A DNA stretch of 62,512 bases from Ferruginibacter sp. Its GTDB lineage: Bacteria > Bacteroidota > Bacteroidia > Chitinophagales > Chitinophagaceae. The notes beneath the pieces were generated by a model. That model did no database searches. It had not been told where the DNA came from and saw nothing but the letters and a program-made list of their open reading frames with translations. The stretch covers positions 1 through 62,512 of the forward strand of contig JAHBTN010000022.1 in the NCBI GenBank assembly GCA_019638575.1, written 5' to 3'. Position numbers and translations under genes: made by a program. Positions within the stretch are counted from its first letter, which is position 1. Each line of letters opens with the position of its first letter. Below, piece by piece: positions 37,454 through 46,499 of this stretch.

Positions 37454-38215
37454 TTATTTCAGGCTGTTTATAATTACAGCAAAATCTGCAGCTACTAAAC
37501 TGGCGCCTCCAACCAGGCCGCCATCTACATCAGGCTGGGCAAAAATTTCTTTTGCATTATTTGCTTTTACACTGCCACCATATAAAATAGAAATACTTTC
37601 AGCCACAGCAGTACCATATTGCTTTGCCATTACAGAACGTATATGTGCATGCATTTGCTGTGCCTGTTCATTGCTGGCGGTTTTACCGGTACCAATAGCC
37701 CAAATGGGTTCGTATGCTATAACAAAACCTGTTAGCTGCTGAGCTGATAAATGAAAAAGGCTTTCTTTTAACTGGTTTTCTACAAATGCATTCTGTGTTG
37801 CAGCATCACGAATTGCCAAAGGCTCGCCACAACAAAAAATGGGTTTTAAACCATTGGTCAAACACAGGTTCACTTTTTCGGCAAGCATGGCATGGCTTTC
37901 ATTAAAATATTCCCTGCGCTCACTATGCCCAAGTATCACATAATCCACATCAATACTTTTAAGCATTTCGGCGCTTACTTCCCCGGTAAATGCACCGGCT
38001 TTTTTATCATAACAATTTTGAGCAGCCACAAACACATTTTTTTTACCAGCCAGCTTATTTTTTATATTAATCAGATATGGAAATGGCACTCCAAAAACAG
38101 CCTCCTGGCTATCTTTAAGCTGGTGAGGTGTAGCCAACAGTTCATCCATTAAAGCATTAGCCTGTTGCAGGGTTAAATTCATTTTCCAGTTTGCTGCTGC
38201 AATTTGTTTACGCAT
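37454..38215 (-). CDS. tpiA: Triose-phosphate isomerase
   Basis: 253 residues. Active-site K11 (NWKMN), H97 (GHSERR) and E169 (AYEPIWAIGTG) and the phosphate-binding GGSV and GGLVGGASL strands are all present. It interconverts DHAP and glyceraldehyde 3-phosphate. It is 50 bases after the GlmU-like gene and may share its transcript. Confidence 0.97.
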   Translation of the reverse strand: MRKQIAAANWKMNLTLQQANALMDELLATPHQLKDSQEAVFGVPFPYLINIKNKLAGKKNVFVAAQNCYDKKAGAFTGEVSAEMLKSIDVDYVILGHSERREYFNESHAMLAEKVNLCLTNGLKPIFCCGEPLAIRDAATQNAFVENQLKESLFHLSAQQLTGFVIAYEPIWAIGTGKTASNEQAQQMHAHIRSVMAKQYGTAVAESISILYGGSVKANNAKEIFAQPDVDGGLVGGASLVAADFAVIINSLK

Positions 38216-38265
38216 GTTTATTTGTTTTGAAAATTAAAATTTCGATAAGATCAATCTTTATTTTA

Positions 38266-39450
38266 TTAATATAAATTGTAAATATCCGTCAAAATTTGTT
38301 TTTCTCTTTCTGTTATTGACTGGCCTTTTAGTTTTTTCCAGTTATCAATATCAACCAATGCTTTTTTAAGTTTATACTTTGTAATTCCATCGGCACCCCA
38401 CGAAAAACAAGGAATAAGTTTTGGCGTAAGGCCTGTTGCAAATATATTGCAACATACGCCGGCCACGGTACCTGTATTAAAGGAAGTGTTGATGGCTGCT
38501 TTTGAATAATCGCCCATTAATAAACCGCCTTTATTTCCTGCACTCATTTCTTTTTTATCGGCATCGGCACAATATTTTACTTCGCCGGCGGTATTTTTTA
38601 TGTTGCTATTGCTGGTACCTGCACCCAGGTTACACCATTCGCCCAGCACGCTATCGCCTAAGTACCCGTCGTGTGCCTTATTGCTATAGCCAAACAAAAC
38701 AGAATTTTTTATTTCGCCACCAACGGTACACTGGGGACCAATGGTAGTGGCGCCATAAATCCTGGTACCCATTTTTACAACGGCTCCATCGCATATGGCC
38801 ACTGGGCCCCGTAACATGCAGCCTTCCATAATCAATGCATTTTTTCCAATATACACCGGGCCTTCATCGGCATTTATAAAACAATGTTTCATTTGTACAC
38901 CGGCTTCAATAAAAACCTGGGAAGGGTTTATTAATTTATTGGTGGCCGATATAGCCCTGCTTTTTCTACCCGTGGTTAATAATTCAAAATCCTGCCGTAA
39001 TGCCCAATCATTTAACTGAAAAATCTGCCAGGGATAATGAATGGCTTTCATCTCTCCTTTAAATACCACCGGATTGTTTATTTTTATTTTATGCAGACCT
39101 TGTATTTCTTTATTCGAAAACTTAAATGCCATACCACCTTCGTTGCCCGATGTAAGAAACTCTCCATTCTTTAATTTTTTTATCTTGCTGATGATGGCTT
39201 TTGTAGGCAGTACATTTGCATGTACCATCAGGTAATCCATATCGGTAATCCCTTTTTCAATCTTCACCGATTGTATTCCATCCAGGTAATTATCTTCCCA
39301 TTTATCGGCCGATGAAATTTTAAGATATTGTTCCCATTTTTCACGAATGGTTAAAATACCAATCCGTATATCCTGTATATGCCTGGTATAGGTAAAAGGA
39401 TGCAGGTTTTCGGGCTTACAATATTCTTCGGTGAAGATGATTTTTTGCAT
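38266..39450 (-). CDS. Bacteroidota-type GlmU-like sugar nucleotidyltransferase
   Basis: 394 residues from the ATG at 39450 (MQKIIFTEEYCKPENLHPFT). The N-terminal half is a diverged nucleotidyltransferase-like region; from about 170 to 370 it has hexapeptide-repeat left-handed helix sequence (VYIGKNALIMEGCMLRGPV, then KMGTRIYGATTIGPQC). This matches the alternative GlmU of Bacteroidota, proposed for UDP-GlcNAc synthesis. It lacks a classic GxGTRM start motif, so the catalytic assignment is less sure. Confidence 0.85.
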   Translation of the reverse strand: MQKIIFTEEYCKPENLHPFTYTRHIQDIRIGILTIREKWEQYLKISSADKWEDNYLDGIQSVKIEKGITDMDYLMVHANVLPTKAIISKIKKLKNGEFLTSGNEGGMAFKFSNKEIQGLHKIKINNPVVFKGEMKAIHYPWQIFQLNDWALRQDFELLTTGRKSRAISATNKLINPSQVFIEAGVQMKHCFINADEGPVYIGKNALIMEGCMLRGPVAICDGAVVKMGTRIYGATTIGPQCTVGGEIKNSVLFGYSNKAHDGYLGDSVLGEWCNLGAGTSNSNIKNTAGEVKYCADADKKEMSAGNKGGLLMGDYSKAAINTSFNTGTVAGVCCNIFATGLTPKLIPCFSWGADGITKYKLKKALVDIDNWKKLKGQSITEREKQILTDIYNLY

Positions 39451-39534
39451 GCAGTAAAAATAGCAGTTTACACCGTATTTCACATCATTATGCTAGCATG
39501 TAATTAGGATTTTATATTACTAAATATAAAAGGC

Positions 39535-39562
39535 AAAAAAATCCCCCCGGAGAACCGGAGGG
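39535..39562 (-). terminator. Terminator after rpmE
   Basis: On the minus strand CCCTCCGG-TTCT-CCGGGGGG is followed by ATTTTTTT. It begins 57 bases after the rpmE stop. Confidence 0.8.
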
Positions 39563-39619
39563 ACTTAAAGTATAGCCATGAAAAACAAACTTTAAATAAA
39601 GATAATATTCTCTATTAAA

Positions 39620-39874
39620 TTATTTAGCCTTTTTTGAATAGCGCTTATTAAACTTATCAATACGGCCTGCTGTATCTACCAATACATTTTTACCGGTATA
39701 AAATGGATGAGAAGTGTTTGAAATCTCCAGTTTTACAACCGGGTACTCATTTCCATCATCATAAACTACTGTTTCTTTTGATTCGGCAGTAGAGCGGCTT
39801 AAAAACTGAGTTCCATTACTCATATCTTTAAATACAACTAACCTGTAATTGGCAGGGTGAATTCCTTGTTTCAT
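39620..39874 (-). CDS. rpmE: 50S ribosomal protein L31 type B
   Basis: 84 residues from the ATG at 39874 ([19 protein letters not shown]); an ATG four codons upstream is less likely. It lacks the CxxC zinc ligands, so it is the zinc-independent type [22 protein letters not shown] is the family C-terminal signature. A small hairpin sits in the leader at 39894-39913. Confidence 0.95.
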   Translation of the reverse strand: MKQGIHPANYRLVVFKDMSNGTQFLSRSTAESKETVVYDDGNEYPVVKLEISNTSHPFYTGKNVLVDTAGRIDKFNKRYSKKAK

Positions 39875-39893
39875 ATTAATTATCAATGTTTTA

Positions 39894-39913
39894 AATACGG
39901 ATTTTGCCGTATT
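39894..39913. repeat. Hairpin in the rpmE leader
   Basis: AATACGG and CCGTATT pair around ATTTTG, 20 bases before the rpmE ATG. Self-regulation by L31 binding would be one explanation. There is no T-run, so it is not a terminator. Confidence 0.4.
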
Positions 39914-39984
39914 ATTATTTAAAGCAGCAAAATTAAGGTTTTTTTATTCAATAATAGCAGATATTAAGGTAATTGTTATTATCC

Positions 39985-40476
39985 TTAGCTTTTCATGTTA
40001 ATAAACTGTAATGCAATACCCAGGTTCCATCCCTTTGTTGCCTGTATCACCTGCTGTAAATCGTCAATTTTTTTGCCCGTTACCCGTATGATATCATCCA
40101 TGATGGAAGCCTGCACTTTTAAACCACTGTCTTTAATCAGTTTCACTATCTTTTTTGCATCCTCTTGTTTTATGCCATTACGTACCGGCACTTCTTTTTT
40201 TACAATTTTGCCGCTTGGGTAAGGTTCTTTACTAAGGTCGTATATTTCTGCTGCCAATCCCTGTTTCATACTTCTGCTAATCATCACATCTGTAATCTGG
40301 TTTATCTTCATATCACTATCTGCTTCCAGGTTAACTTTAAATTCTTTTTTATTGAGTTCAATCAGTACGTGTGACCCTTTAAAATCAAACCGGTTGGTTA
40401 TTTCTTTTATAACAGTATTGATGGCATTGTCTAAAGTTTGTAAATCAACTTTACTTACTAAATCAAATGAAGGCAT
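39985..40476 (-). CDS. yajQ: YajQ family nucleotide-binding protein
   Basis: 163 residues from the ATG at 40476 (MPSFDLVSKVDLQTLDNAI), the normal YajQ start. The end GWNLGIALQFINM-like (WNLGIALQFINMKS) is typical. YajQ proteins bind nucleotides, and some bind cyclic di-GMP. Single gene, separated from the TonB receptor gene by a strong terminator. Confidence 0.94.
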   Translation of the reverse strand: MPSFDLVSKVDLQTLDNAINTVIKEITNRFDFKGSHVLIELNKKEFKVNLEADSDMKINQITDVMISRSMKQGLAAEIYDLSKEPYPSGKIVKKEVPVRNGIKQEDAKKIVKLIKDSGLKVQASIMDDIIRVTGKKIDDLQQVIQATKGWNLGIALQFINMKS

Positions 40477-40516
40477 GGTTGCTTGTTTTTTCAAATTTAC
40501 CAATTTATGCCGAATG

Positions 40517-40558
40517 AAAAAACCGGGTGCCAAATGATTTTGTATACCAGGCACCCGG
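40517..40558 (-). terminator. Terminator after the 40593 TonB receptor gene
   Basis: CCGGGTGCC and GGCACCCGG form a 9-pair stem with an 18-base loop; TTTTTT follows on the minus strand. Confidence 0.8.
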
Positions 40559-40592
40559 CAATGGGCATTAATTTTATTTAAACAAGCATGAA

Positions 40593-43082
40593 TTAATTTG
40601 CCCCCTTTACCCTGTTTTGCTCATCACTGGCGCCACTAGTACGCCTGCTGCCTGCATTTAATTTTCCTTTGTTAAAGCGATAAGAAAAAGTAAGGCTTAC
40701 TGCACGGTTATCGTTAACATTCCTGAAACTTATATCTATGTTACTGTATTTACTATATCCCTTAAATACACTTGTGGCAAAAACATCTCTTACATTTAAA
40801 CGAATGCTTCCTTTGTTTTTAAGTACCTGCTTGCTGATACCTGCATTAACTTGCACAATGGGTTGAATGTATATAACACCCTCCATACCCTTTGTACGGT
40901 AAAAGCCACTTACCTCTGCTGCCCATCCTTTACCAAACTTAAATTGCTGCTGAAGTTGTGTTAAGAAACTGGTGACACCTATTGAAATGTTTTCATTATT
41001 TACTGTACCTGTAAAGTAGTTATTATACACATTGGCATAAATACTGGTTGTCCACCATTTTGTAATTGATTTATTTAAACTAACAGCTAAGCCTACCTGT
41101 TGACTTTTAGCAATATTGGCTTTTTTAATGAAAGTTTCGTTTGTGAGTTCATTTTGCTCAAACACCTGCTGAATAATATTATTAGTATTAGTGTAATTAA
41201 GCGTAGTGGTTAAAAAACCTTTATAAGTATGGCTTAACTCTATATTATGTGCAAACTGCGGACTTAAATTAGGATTACCCTGTTCAAATGTGTACCTGTC
41301 AAGAAAATGCACAAACGGGTTCATATCCTCGTAATCGGGCCTTTCAATACGGCGGCCATAATTTAGCACAAACTGGTTTTTTTCATTGGCATTAAATTGT
41401 AGGTATGCCGTAGGGAACAATTGAGTGTACGACCTTTTGAATTTTGTTTCGGTGTATTCAAATTTGTTTAATACAGTGTTATAAGTATAACCTTTAGAAA
41501 TACCATCAGAATTTGTATTCTCAACCCTTAAACCAACCTGGGCGCTCCATTTTTTACCAAGTGGCCTGCTGTAGTTAACATAAGCCGCATTGATATTTTC
41601 ATTATAAATAAAATGATTGCTGCGTCCGCTGTCAAGAACAGACAAGTTATTTTTTACACTATCATATTGTGCATTATTATCGTTGGTAACAAAACTAGTT
41701 TTAATTCCAGCTTCAAATTTTGCGTCTTTTTTTAATGGAAGGCTGTAATCAATTTTGCCGCTGTATATTTTAATATTGGTTGGCAAATTTCCATTCAATA
41801 CATCAGAAGGCTGTTTTTGATTTCCGTTGTTATCATAATAAGTACTTACTAATGGTTGAAAGCTGGTGGCTTTATATTGAATATAATCGAGATCGGTAGT
41901 AAGTTCCTGTCCTGCCGAATCAAGCTTTGTTCTAAAATTTATATTACCGCTAAAGTTTTTCCACTTTTCATCGTTAGAAGTAAAAGCTTTTGTTTGTTCG
42001 GCAAGGTTATAGTTAGGGTCGTAAATGAAAGTATTGGTATTGCTTTTCCATTTACCCGGGTTATAAAAACCGTTTATCACCACTCCTAAAGTAGAGTTTT
42101 TAGATACAGAATAATCTACCCCAATTTTGGCATTATAATTCTGCCTTTTATTTTCCATATCAGTTTGCTGGTCAAAAACTGATTTTATATTTTTTGTTTG
42201 CACATCCCTGAAATTTCTTAAAATATATAACTGCTGCGTACGGTGGTTGGTATTGAAATTAACGTTGCTGAAAAAATTAAATTTCTTGTTGCGGTAGTTA
42301 AAGCTTACAGCTTCGTTAAACATGGCATAACGGCCTTGTTTATATCCTGTGGTGAGGCTACCGTTATAACCAAACATTTTATTCTTTTTGGTTTTAATAT
42401 TGATGATGCCGGCATTACCTGCAGCTTCATATTTTGCCGGTGGGTTGGTCATTATTTCAAGTTGTTCCAATTGGCTCGATGTCATGTTACGTAGCATATT
42501 GGCCAAATCGGGGCCGCTTAAATAACTTGGCCTGCCATCAATGTAAACAATTACACCGGCTTTACCTTTAAGGCTTATGTTACCATCTTTATCTACACTT
42601 ACACCGGGTGCTTTCTCCAACACTTCAAGCGCCGTGCTGCCCGTACTTGTAATAGATGCATCCACATTTACTATGGTCCTGTCTAACTTTCTCTCAATTA
42701 AAGGCTTTTTAGAAGTAACCACCACTTCTTTTAACGATTTATCGGCAGGAACCAATTGTAAAACACCAACACTTGCCACTGAATTAGCCTGGGAAATGCT
42801 AACAATGTTACTATAAGTGCTGCTATGGCCAACCGAAGTTGCCATTACCAGGTAGTTACCTTCATCCACATTATCAAAAGAAAAATTACCTGCTTTGTCG
42901 GTAAGGGCTGTTTTTACCAGGCTTGAGTCTTTTGATTGAAGAAGAGAAACTGAGGCTGCATCAATAATTTTTTGGTTACCCCCATCTTTAATGCTCCCGT
43001 TAATTTTACCGTTTAAAGCGGATTGGGCAAGACTGCATACGGCAATGCTCATAGCAGCCAAAAGGCTGAAAAATTTTTTCAT
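40593..43082 (-). CDS. TonB-dependent receptor, outer-membrane beta-barrel (OMP_b-brl_3-like)
   Basis: 829 residues from the ATG at 43082, which gives a clear signal peptide (MKKFFSLLAAMSIAVCSLAQ). Then a carboxypeptidase-regulatory-like domain (about 25-115), a plug (about 125-230, with DGRPSYLSGPDLANML and PAKYEAAGNAGIINIKTKK) and a 22-strand barrel. No SusD gene is adjacent, so it is not a standard SusC. The substrate is unknown; similar receptors are used for peptides, siderophores or metals. It lies downstream of an 8-base inverted repeat at 43188-43208. Confidence 0.9.
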   Translation of the reverse strand: MKKFFSLLAAMSIAVCSLAQSALNGKINGSIKDGGNQKIIDAASVSLLQSKDSSLVKTALTDKAGNFSFDNVDEGNYLVMATSVGHSSTYSNIVSISQANSVASVGVLQLVPADKSLKEVVVTSKKPLIERKLDRTIVNVDASITSTGSTALEVLEKAPGVSVDKDGNISLKGKAGVIVYIDGRPSYLSGPDLANMLRNMTSSQLEQLEIMTNPPAKYEAAGNAGIINIKTKKNKMFGYNGSLTTGYKQGRYAMFNEAVSFNYRNKKFNFFSNVNFNTNHRTQQLYILRNFRDVQTKNIKSVFDQQTDMENKRQNYNAKIGVDYSVSKNSTLGVVINGFYNPGKWKSNTNTFIYDPNYNLAEQTKAFTSNDEKWKNFSGNINFRTKLDSAGQELTTDLDYIQYKATSFQPLVSTYYDNNGNQKQPSDVLNGNLPTNIKIYSGKIDYSLPLKKDAKFEAGIKTSFVTNDNNAQYDSVKNNLSVLDSGRSNHFIYNENINAAYVNYSRPLGKKWSAQVGLRVENTNSDGISKGYTYNTVLNKFEYTETKFKRSYTQLFPTAYLQFNANEKNQFVLNYGRRIERPDYEDMNPFVHFLDRYTFEQGNPNLSPQFAHNIELSHTYKGFLTTTLNYTNTNNIIQQVFEQNELTNETFIKKANIAKSQQVGLAVSLNKSITKWWTTSIYANVYNNYFTGTVNNENISIGVTSFLTQLQQQFKFGKGWAAEVSGFYRTKGMEGVIYIQPIVQVNAGISKQVLKNKGSIRLNVRDVFATSVFKGYSKYSNIDISFRNVNDNRAVSLTFSYRFNKGKLNAGSRRTSGASDEQNRVKGAN

Positions 43083-43187
43083 GGCTATACTTTGTTTTTT
43101 GTGGCCTTCCCAATGGCTGTCGGGATATGACCGTTTGTTTTTCAAATAAAGCAGTTATATACTTTAATAACTACTTCGTAAAGGTAG

Positions 43188-43208
43188 GTACTATGCGTTA
43201 CATAGTAC
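43188..43208. promoter_or_regulatory. Inverted repeat upstream of the TonB receptor gene
   Basis: GTACTATG-CGTTA-CATAGTAC, perfect 8-base arms, about 106 bases before the receptor start. On the minus strand it is flanked by ATGT, making an ATGT/ACAT-like spacing that would suit a PadR-type dimer. No PadR gene is in the window, so this is inference. Confidence 0.5.
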
Positions 43209-43318
43209 ATTGTTTTGTATTAGACGGCAAAATTTAAGGATAACCGGCAATTAAACAGTATACGTAAAGAACAAAGTAAGGTTACAGAAATTTGAATGAA
43301 TAGCTTAAAATTGTACTA

Positions 43319-44644
43319 CTAATTAGAAGTTTTTGCTTTTCGTTTTACAATAAATATCAATATAAAACCAGCTAATATTAAAGCTACTGATATTATTTCG
43401 GCCTGGGTAGGATGAAAGCCAAAGATTGAATATTTGTTATTTACCCTGAATAGTTCTACTGTAAAACGTTCTAAACCGGTTACAATTAAGTATAAGCCAA
43501 ACATAACACCCGGTACTTTTATTTTACGCCTCATACTCCATAACAAAATAAATAATAAAGTACAGGCAATGGTTTCGTATAAAGGAGTAGGAAAAACAGG
43601 TTGCGGAAGCACCCTGCAATGCTCATCATCGCAACCGGGCATAAGCACACCATCTTTGTTTACATTGTTTGGATAATTATAGGCTACCATCCAAACTGGT
43701 ATAAATGATGGCGCTTTTACAGATTTATGCGGAACCCTATCAAGGCTTTCATAAATACGGTCGGTTACCTGTTCTAAAACTGAATCTTTATTATACACTT
43801 GGCCCGAAAGGAAATAGGCTTTATTTTTTTCAAGGTTTTGCTGGTATTCGCCGGGACCGGCCAATGCTACTTTACCATCGGCATTGGTTATATATGCACT
43901 ATTAAATATACCCCAATCACCATCGCCGCTTACCTGGCAACCAATACGGCCCACTGCATAGGCAAGCAGTAAAGCCAATCCGGCTGCATCTACCAAATGA
44001 ATAATTTTAATACCTTTTTTTGCTGCATACCAGCAAATGGCAATTGCTGCCACAATCAAACCACCGTAAAAAGTTAATCCGCTTACAGAAAATAGCCTGC
44101 CAATGGGGTCTTTAATAAAGTCATCCCAGTTTTCAAAGTTATCAAACAGCTTAGCGCCAATGATGCCAAATATTAATCCAAGAATAATGATGTCTCCCAC
44201 CCTGTCGTGTGGCCAAATGCGTACATTACGTCTTTCGGGTTCTTTAAGTTTTTGTTTGTTTTTTTCGTACCATTTAAACCAGGCTAATAAACCACCAAGC
44301 AGCAAACCTCCTAACAAATTCCCTTGCGAAGAAAAAATATATTCCTGCGGATTTATATCAACAGGCTTATTAAAAAATAAACCAATTAATTTATACCCAA
44401 AAACAAATCCGGCTATAGCATTTATAATAAGTTCACTAACAGAAGCAGGTTTACCAACAGTTATCATTTCTTCCCGTGGTGATAAAAGTCCCTGTTTTTC
44501 TTTTCGCTGCAGTTCTTTACTTAACACGATGGCTGCTGCAACAAATCCCATGGCCACCATCAGCCCAAATGTATTTAAAAAACTTAAGCCATTCCACTGT
44601 ACACCAAACCAGTCTTTAAATACATAATATAAATTGGGATACAT
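43319..44644 (-). CDS. lgt: Divergent prolipoprotein diacylglyceryl transferase (Lgt family)
   Basis: 441 residues, much longer than the usual 270-300. About seven TM segments; Lgt signature near residue 230 reads GRIGCQVSGDGDWG instead of GRIGNFINGE. The motif with the essential His of E. coli Lgt (FHGGL) reads FYGGL here. An about 110-residue insertion follows the signature. The Arg of ERFTVELFR near the C-terminus is kept. It probably belongs to PF01790. Whether it is the active Lgt or a paralogue cannot be told from this window. Confidence 0.8.
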   Translation of the reverse strand: MYPNLYYVFKDWFGVQWNGLSFLNTFGLMVAMGFVAAAIVLSKELQRKEKQGLLSPREEMITVGKPASVSELIINAIAGFVFGYKLIGLFFNKPVDINPQEYIFSSQGNLLGGLLLGGLLAWFKWYEKNKQKLKEPERRNVRIWPHDRVGDIIILGLIFGIIGAKLFDNFENWDDFIKDPIGRLFSVSGLTFYGGLIVAAIAICWYAAKKGIKIIHLVDAAGLALLLAYAVGRIGCQVSGDGDWGIFNSAYITNADGKVALAGPGEYQQNLEKNKAYFLSGQVYNKDSVLEQVTDRIYESLDRVPHKSVKAPSFIPVWMVAYNYPNNVNKDGVLMPGCDDEHCRVLPQPVFPTPLYETIACTLLFILLWSMRRKIKVPGVMFGLYLIVTGLERFTVELFRVNNKYSIFGFHPTQAEIISVALILAGFILIFIVKRKAKTSN

Positions 44645-44745
44645 CTTTTACCTAAGGTTTTAAAATTAAGACTGCAATATACTACTTAGCATAATACAAG
44701 AATGCTTATATGAGCCTGCAGGTTTATTATTAGCTATGAATTTAT

Positions 44746-44775
44746 AAAAAAACCTCCTGCATAATTCAGGAGGTT
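44746..44775 (-). terminator. Terminator after the bacilliredoxin gene
   Basis: On the minus strand AACCTCCTG-AATTATG-CAGGAGGTT followed by TTTTT. It begins 23 bases beyond the stop at 44798. Confidence 0.8.
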
Positions 44776-44797
44776 GCTATAGTACTTACTAATTGTA

Positions 44798-45214
44798 TCA
44801 ATTGCAATATTGTTCAAAAGCGCCATTAAGGTTATCGGCAATCATTTGTGCACTGCGGCCTTCAATATTGTGGCGCTCTATAAAATGTACCAGTTTACCA
44901 TCTTTAAATAAAGCAATAGAGGGTGATGATGGCGGGTAAGGCATAAGGTGTTCCCTCAATTTTTTTACGGCTTCAATATCAAAACCTGCAAAACTCGTTG
45001 TCTTGTGATCGGGTTTTTTTGCAGCATTGGCAACGGCTAACAGCACACCCGGCCTTGCAGTACCTGCACTGCAGCCACATACAGAGTTAATCATCACTAA
45101 TGTTGTGCCTTTTTCTGCCAACTTGCTTTCAACCGCTTCGGCAGTTAATAATTCAGTAAAGCCATTTTCGGTTAGTTCTTCCTTCATTGGTATTACAATC
45201 TCTTCCGGATACAT
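44798..45214 (-). CDS. BrxA/BrxB-type bacilliredoxin
   Basis: 138 residues. CGC motif at C46 and C48 (VCGCSAGTARPG), and the thioredoxin-like fold with PPSSPSIALFKDG, match the YphP/YqiW family. Such proteins remove bacillithiol from oxidised protein thiols. Presence here suggests that the cell makes bacillithiol; the genes are not in the window. A -7 element (TAATTTTG, minus strand) is at 45235-45242. Confidence 0.92.
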   Translation of the reverse strand: MYPEEIVIPMKEELTENGFTELLTAEAVESKLAEKGTTLVMINSVCGCSAGTARPGVLLAVANAAKKPDHKTTSFAGFDIEAVKKLREHLMPYPPSSPSIALFKDGKLVHFIERHNIEGRSAQMIADNLNGAFEQYCN

Positions 45215-45234
45215 ATCTTATATTTTTTGAGACA

Positions 45235-45242
45235 CAAAATTA
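45235..45242 (-). promoter_or_regulatory. -7 element of the bacilliredoxin gene
   Basis: TAATTTTG on the minus strand matches TAnnTTTG exactly and lies 20 bases before the ATG. No clear TTG at -33. The leader would be very short. Confidence 0.35.
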
Positions 45243-45375
45243 CATACTTCTTTTAAAAAACTTTGTAGCAATTATTAGTATTCCCAATATCGAAATATCC
45301 AAAATGAGAAATAATGACATTTACGAAATAGCAAAACAGACATTATGACTTTAAACTATATCTTATGTTGAATTT

Positions 45376-45407
45376 TTGTCGCATTATTTGTGCTGGAACA
45401 TAATTTG
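45376..45407 (+). promoter_or_regulatory. Possible promoter of the Hsp20 gene
   Basis: TTG at 45376, 22 bases, then TAATTTG (one base short of TAnnTTTG). The leader would be about 45 bases. Confidence 0.3.
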
Positions 45408-45456
45408 AAGCCAACAATGTGAAACTAAAATATTAAAAACTTTAAAAAATAAAGCT

Positions 45457-45897
45457 ATGACTTACGTAAAAGTTAACAACCCCATCAACAAATCATTTGA
45501 TGGTTTGATGAATGAATTATTTAATGAACTGCCTATCAGTTTTGGCAAATCAATAAGGGAAGATGTATTACATTTTCCACCGGCAAATATCATCGAAAGC
45601 GATGAAGCGTATAAGATTGAAATGGCTGTACCCGGTATGGATAAAGCCGATTTTAATGTAAAGCTTGATGGTAATATTCTAAACATCAGCAGCGAAAAAA
45701 AGGTAGAGACTTCTTCTGAAAATGAAAAGATGGTAAGAAAAGAATTCAGCTACAAATCTTTTAAACGCAGTTTTACTTTGGATGAAAAGATTGATGCCGC
45801 AAACATTTCGGCTAAATATGAAAATGGAATTTTAAAACTTGAACTTCCAAAAAAAGAAGAAGTAAAAAACATTGCAAAAGAAATAGCCATTCAATAA
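45457..45897 (+). CDS. Hsp20 / alpha-crystallin family small heat-shock protein
   Basis: 146 residues. Alpha-crystallin domain about 40-135 with IIESDEAYKIEMAVPGMDKADF and the strand-7 ENGILKLELPKKE; the I-x-I/V-like tail is KEIAIQ. It holds unfolded proteins from aggregating. Single gene with a possible promoter and a terminator. Confidence 0.95.
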   Translation: MTYVKVNNPINKSFDGLMNELFNELPISFGKSIREDVLHFPPANIIESDEAYKIEMAVPGMDKADFNVKLDGNILNISSEKKVETSSENEKMVRKEFSYKSFKRSFTLDEKIDAANISAKYENGILKLELPKKEEVKNIAKEIAIQ

Positions 45898-45956
45898 AGC
45901 ATAGTTTTTTTTCATAAATACATACAGTTGGTTTGGTTTCGTCAAAGACGAAAAAG

Positions 45957-45992
45957 AAAGCTTTCCTATTCTTAGGCAGGCTTTTCTTTTTT
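45957..45992 (+). terminator. Possible terminator after the Hsp20 gene
   Basis: AAAGC pairs with GCTTT and, inside, CCTA with TAGG; a T-rich tail (TTTTCTTTTTT) follows. The stem has an internal loop, so confidence is moderate. A separate hairpin (TTTCGTC/GACGAAA) sits at 45937-45953. Confidence 0.5.
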
Positions 45993-46043
45993 AAAGTATA
46001 ATACTGAAAAATTATTGGCAGTATGTTTACTGCTGCGGTGCAA

Positions 46044-46493
46044 TTACTCACAATTGCTACGGCGCCGGGTATCAATGATGTACTGTATTTTCCACTCTTT
46101 GTTTATCCTTACAAGCTGAAATGAGTTTACACCGCAATGGCTGAATTTTCCTTTATAATAAAATTTATAGGGAGTCCATGCAATGGCAAGGTCTGCATCC
46201 ACTTTTACTACATCAAAACTTACCTGTTCATCAGCATCGCCTGCAGGTAGTTTACTAATACTTTCAATAAATGCACTCACCTCATCCGTTTCCACCACAG
46301 CTTTTCCGCTCCTGGTATTTATTGTTTGTAAAATGGCGCTATCGGTAAACACTGTTTTTAGCAATACTGCATCACTTGTTTTCATTGCTGTAAAAAGATT
46401 ATTTATAACAGCTTTTACAGAATCGATAGAAGTTTGTGCTTTTATCGTTACAGTAAAACCCACTAACAGTATGATACAAATTGCTTTTTTCAT
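46044..46493 (-). CDS. Secreted NTF2-like (SnoaL/DUF4440-type) protein
   Basis: 149 residues. Signal peptide (MKKAICIILLVGFTVTIKAQ), then an NTF2-like cone fold: N-terminal helix with SVKAVINNLFTAMKTSD, middle strands and FSHCGVNSFQLVRINKEWKI near the end. Such domains bind small molecules or catalyse simple reactions; no residue fixes the role. It is 6 bases after the arginine decarboxylase gene and likely cotranscribed. Confidence 0.8.
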   Translation of the reverse strand: MKKAICIILLVGFTVTIKAQTSIDSVKAVINNLFTAMKTSDAVLLKTVFTDSAILQTINTRSGKAVVETDEVSAFIESISKLPAGDADEQVSFDVVKVDADLAIAWTPYKFYYKGKFSHCGVNSFQLVRINKEWKIQYIIDTRRRSNCE

Positions 46494-46499
46494 GTTTGA

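Noticed and set aside
40477-40554. Longer N-terminus for YajQ
   Set aside because: It runs into the terminator of the upstream gene, and the family start is MPSFD at 40476.
45937-45953. Hairpin TTTCGTC/GACGAAA as terminator
   Set aside because: It is a good stem, but no T-run follows on either strand. The next hairpin at 45957 fits better.
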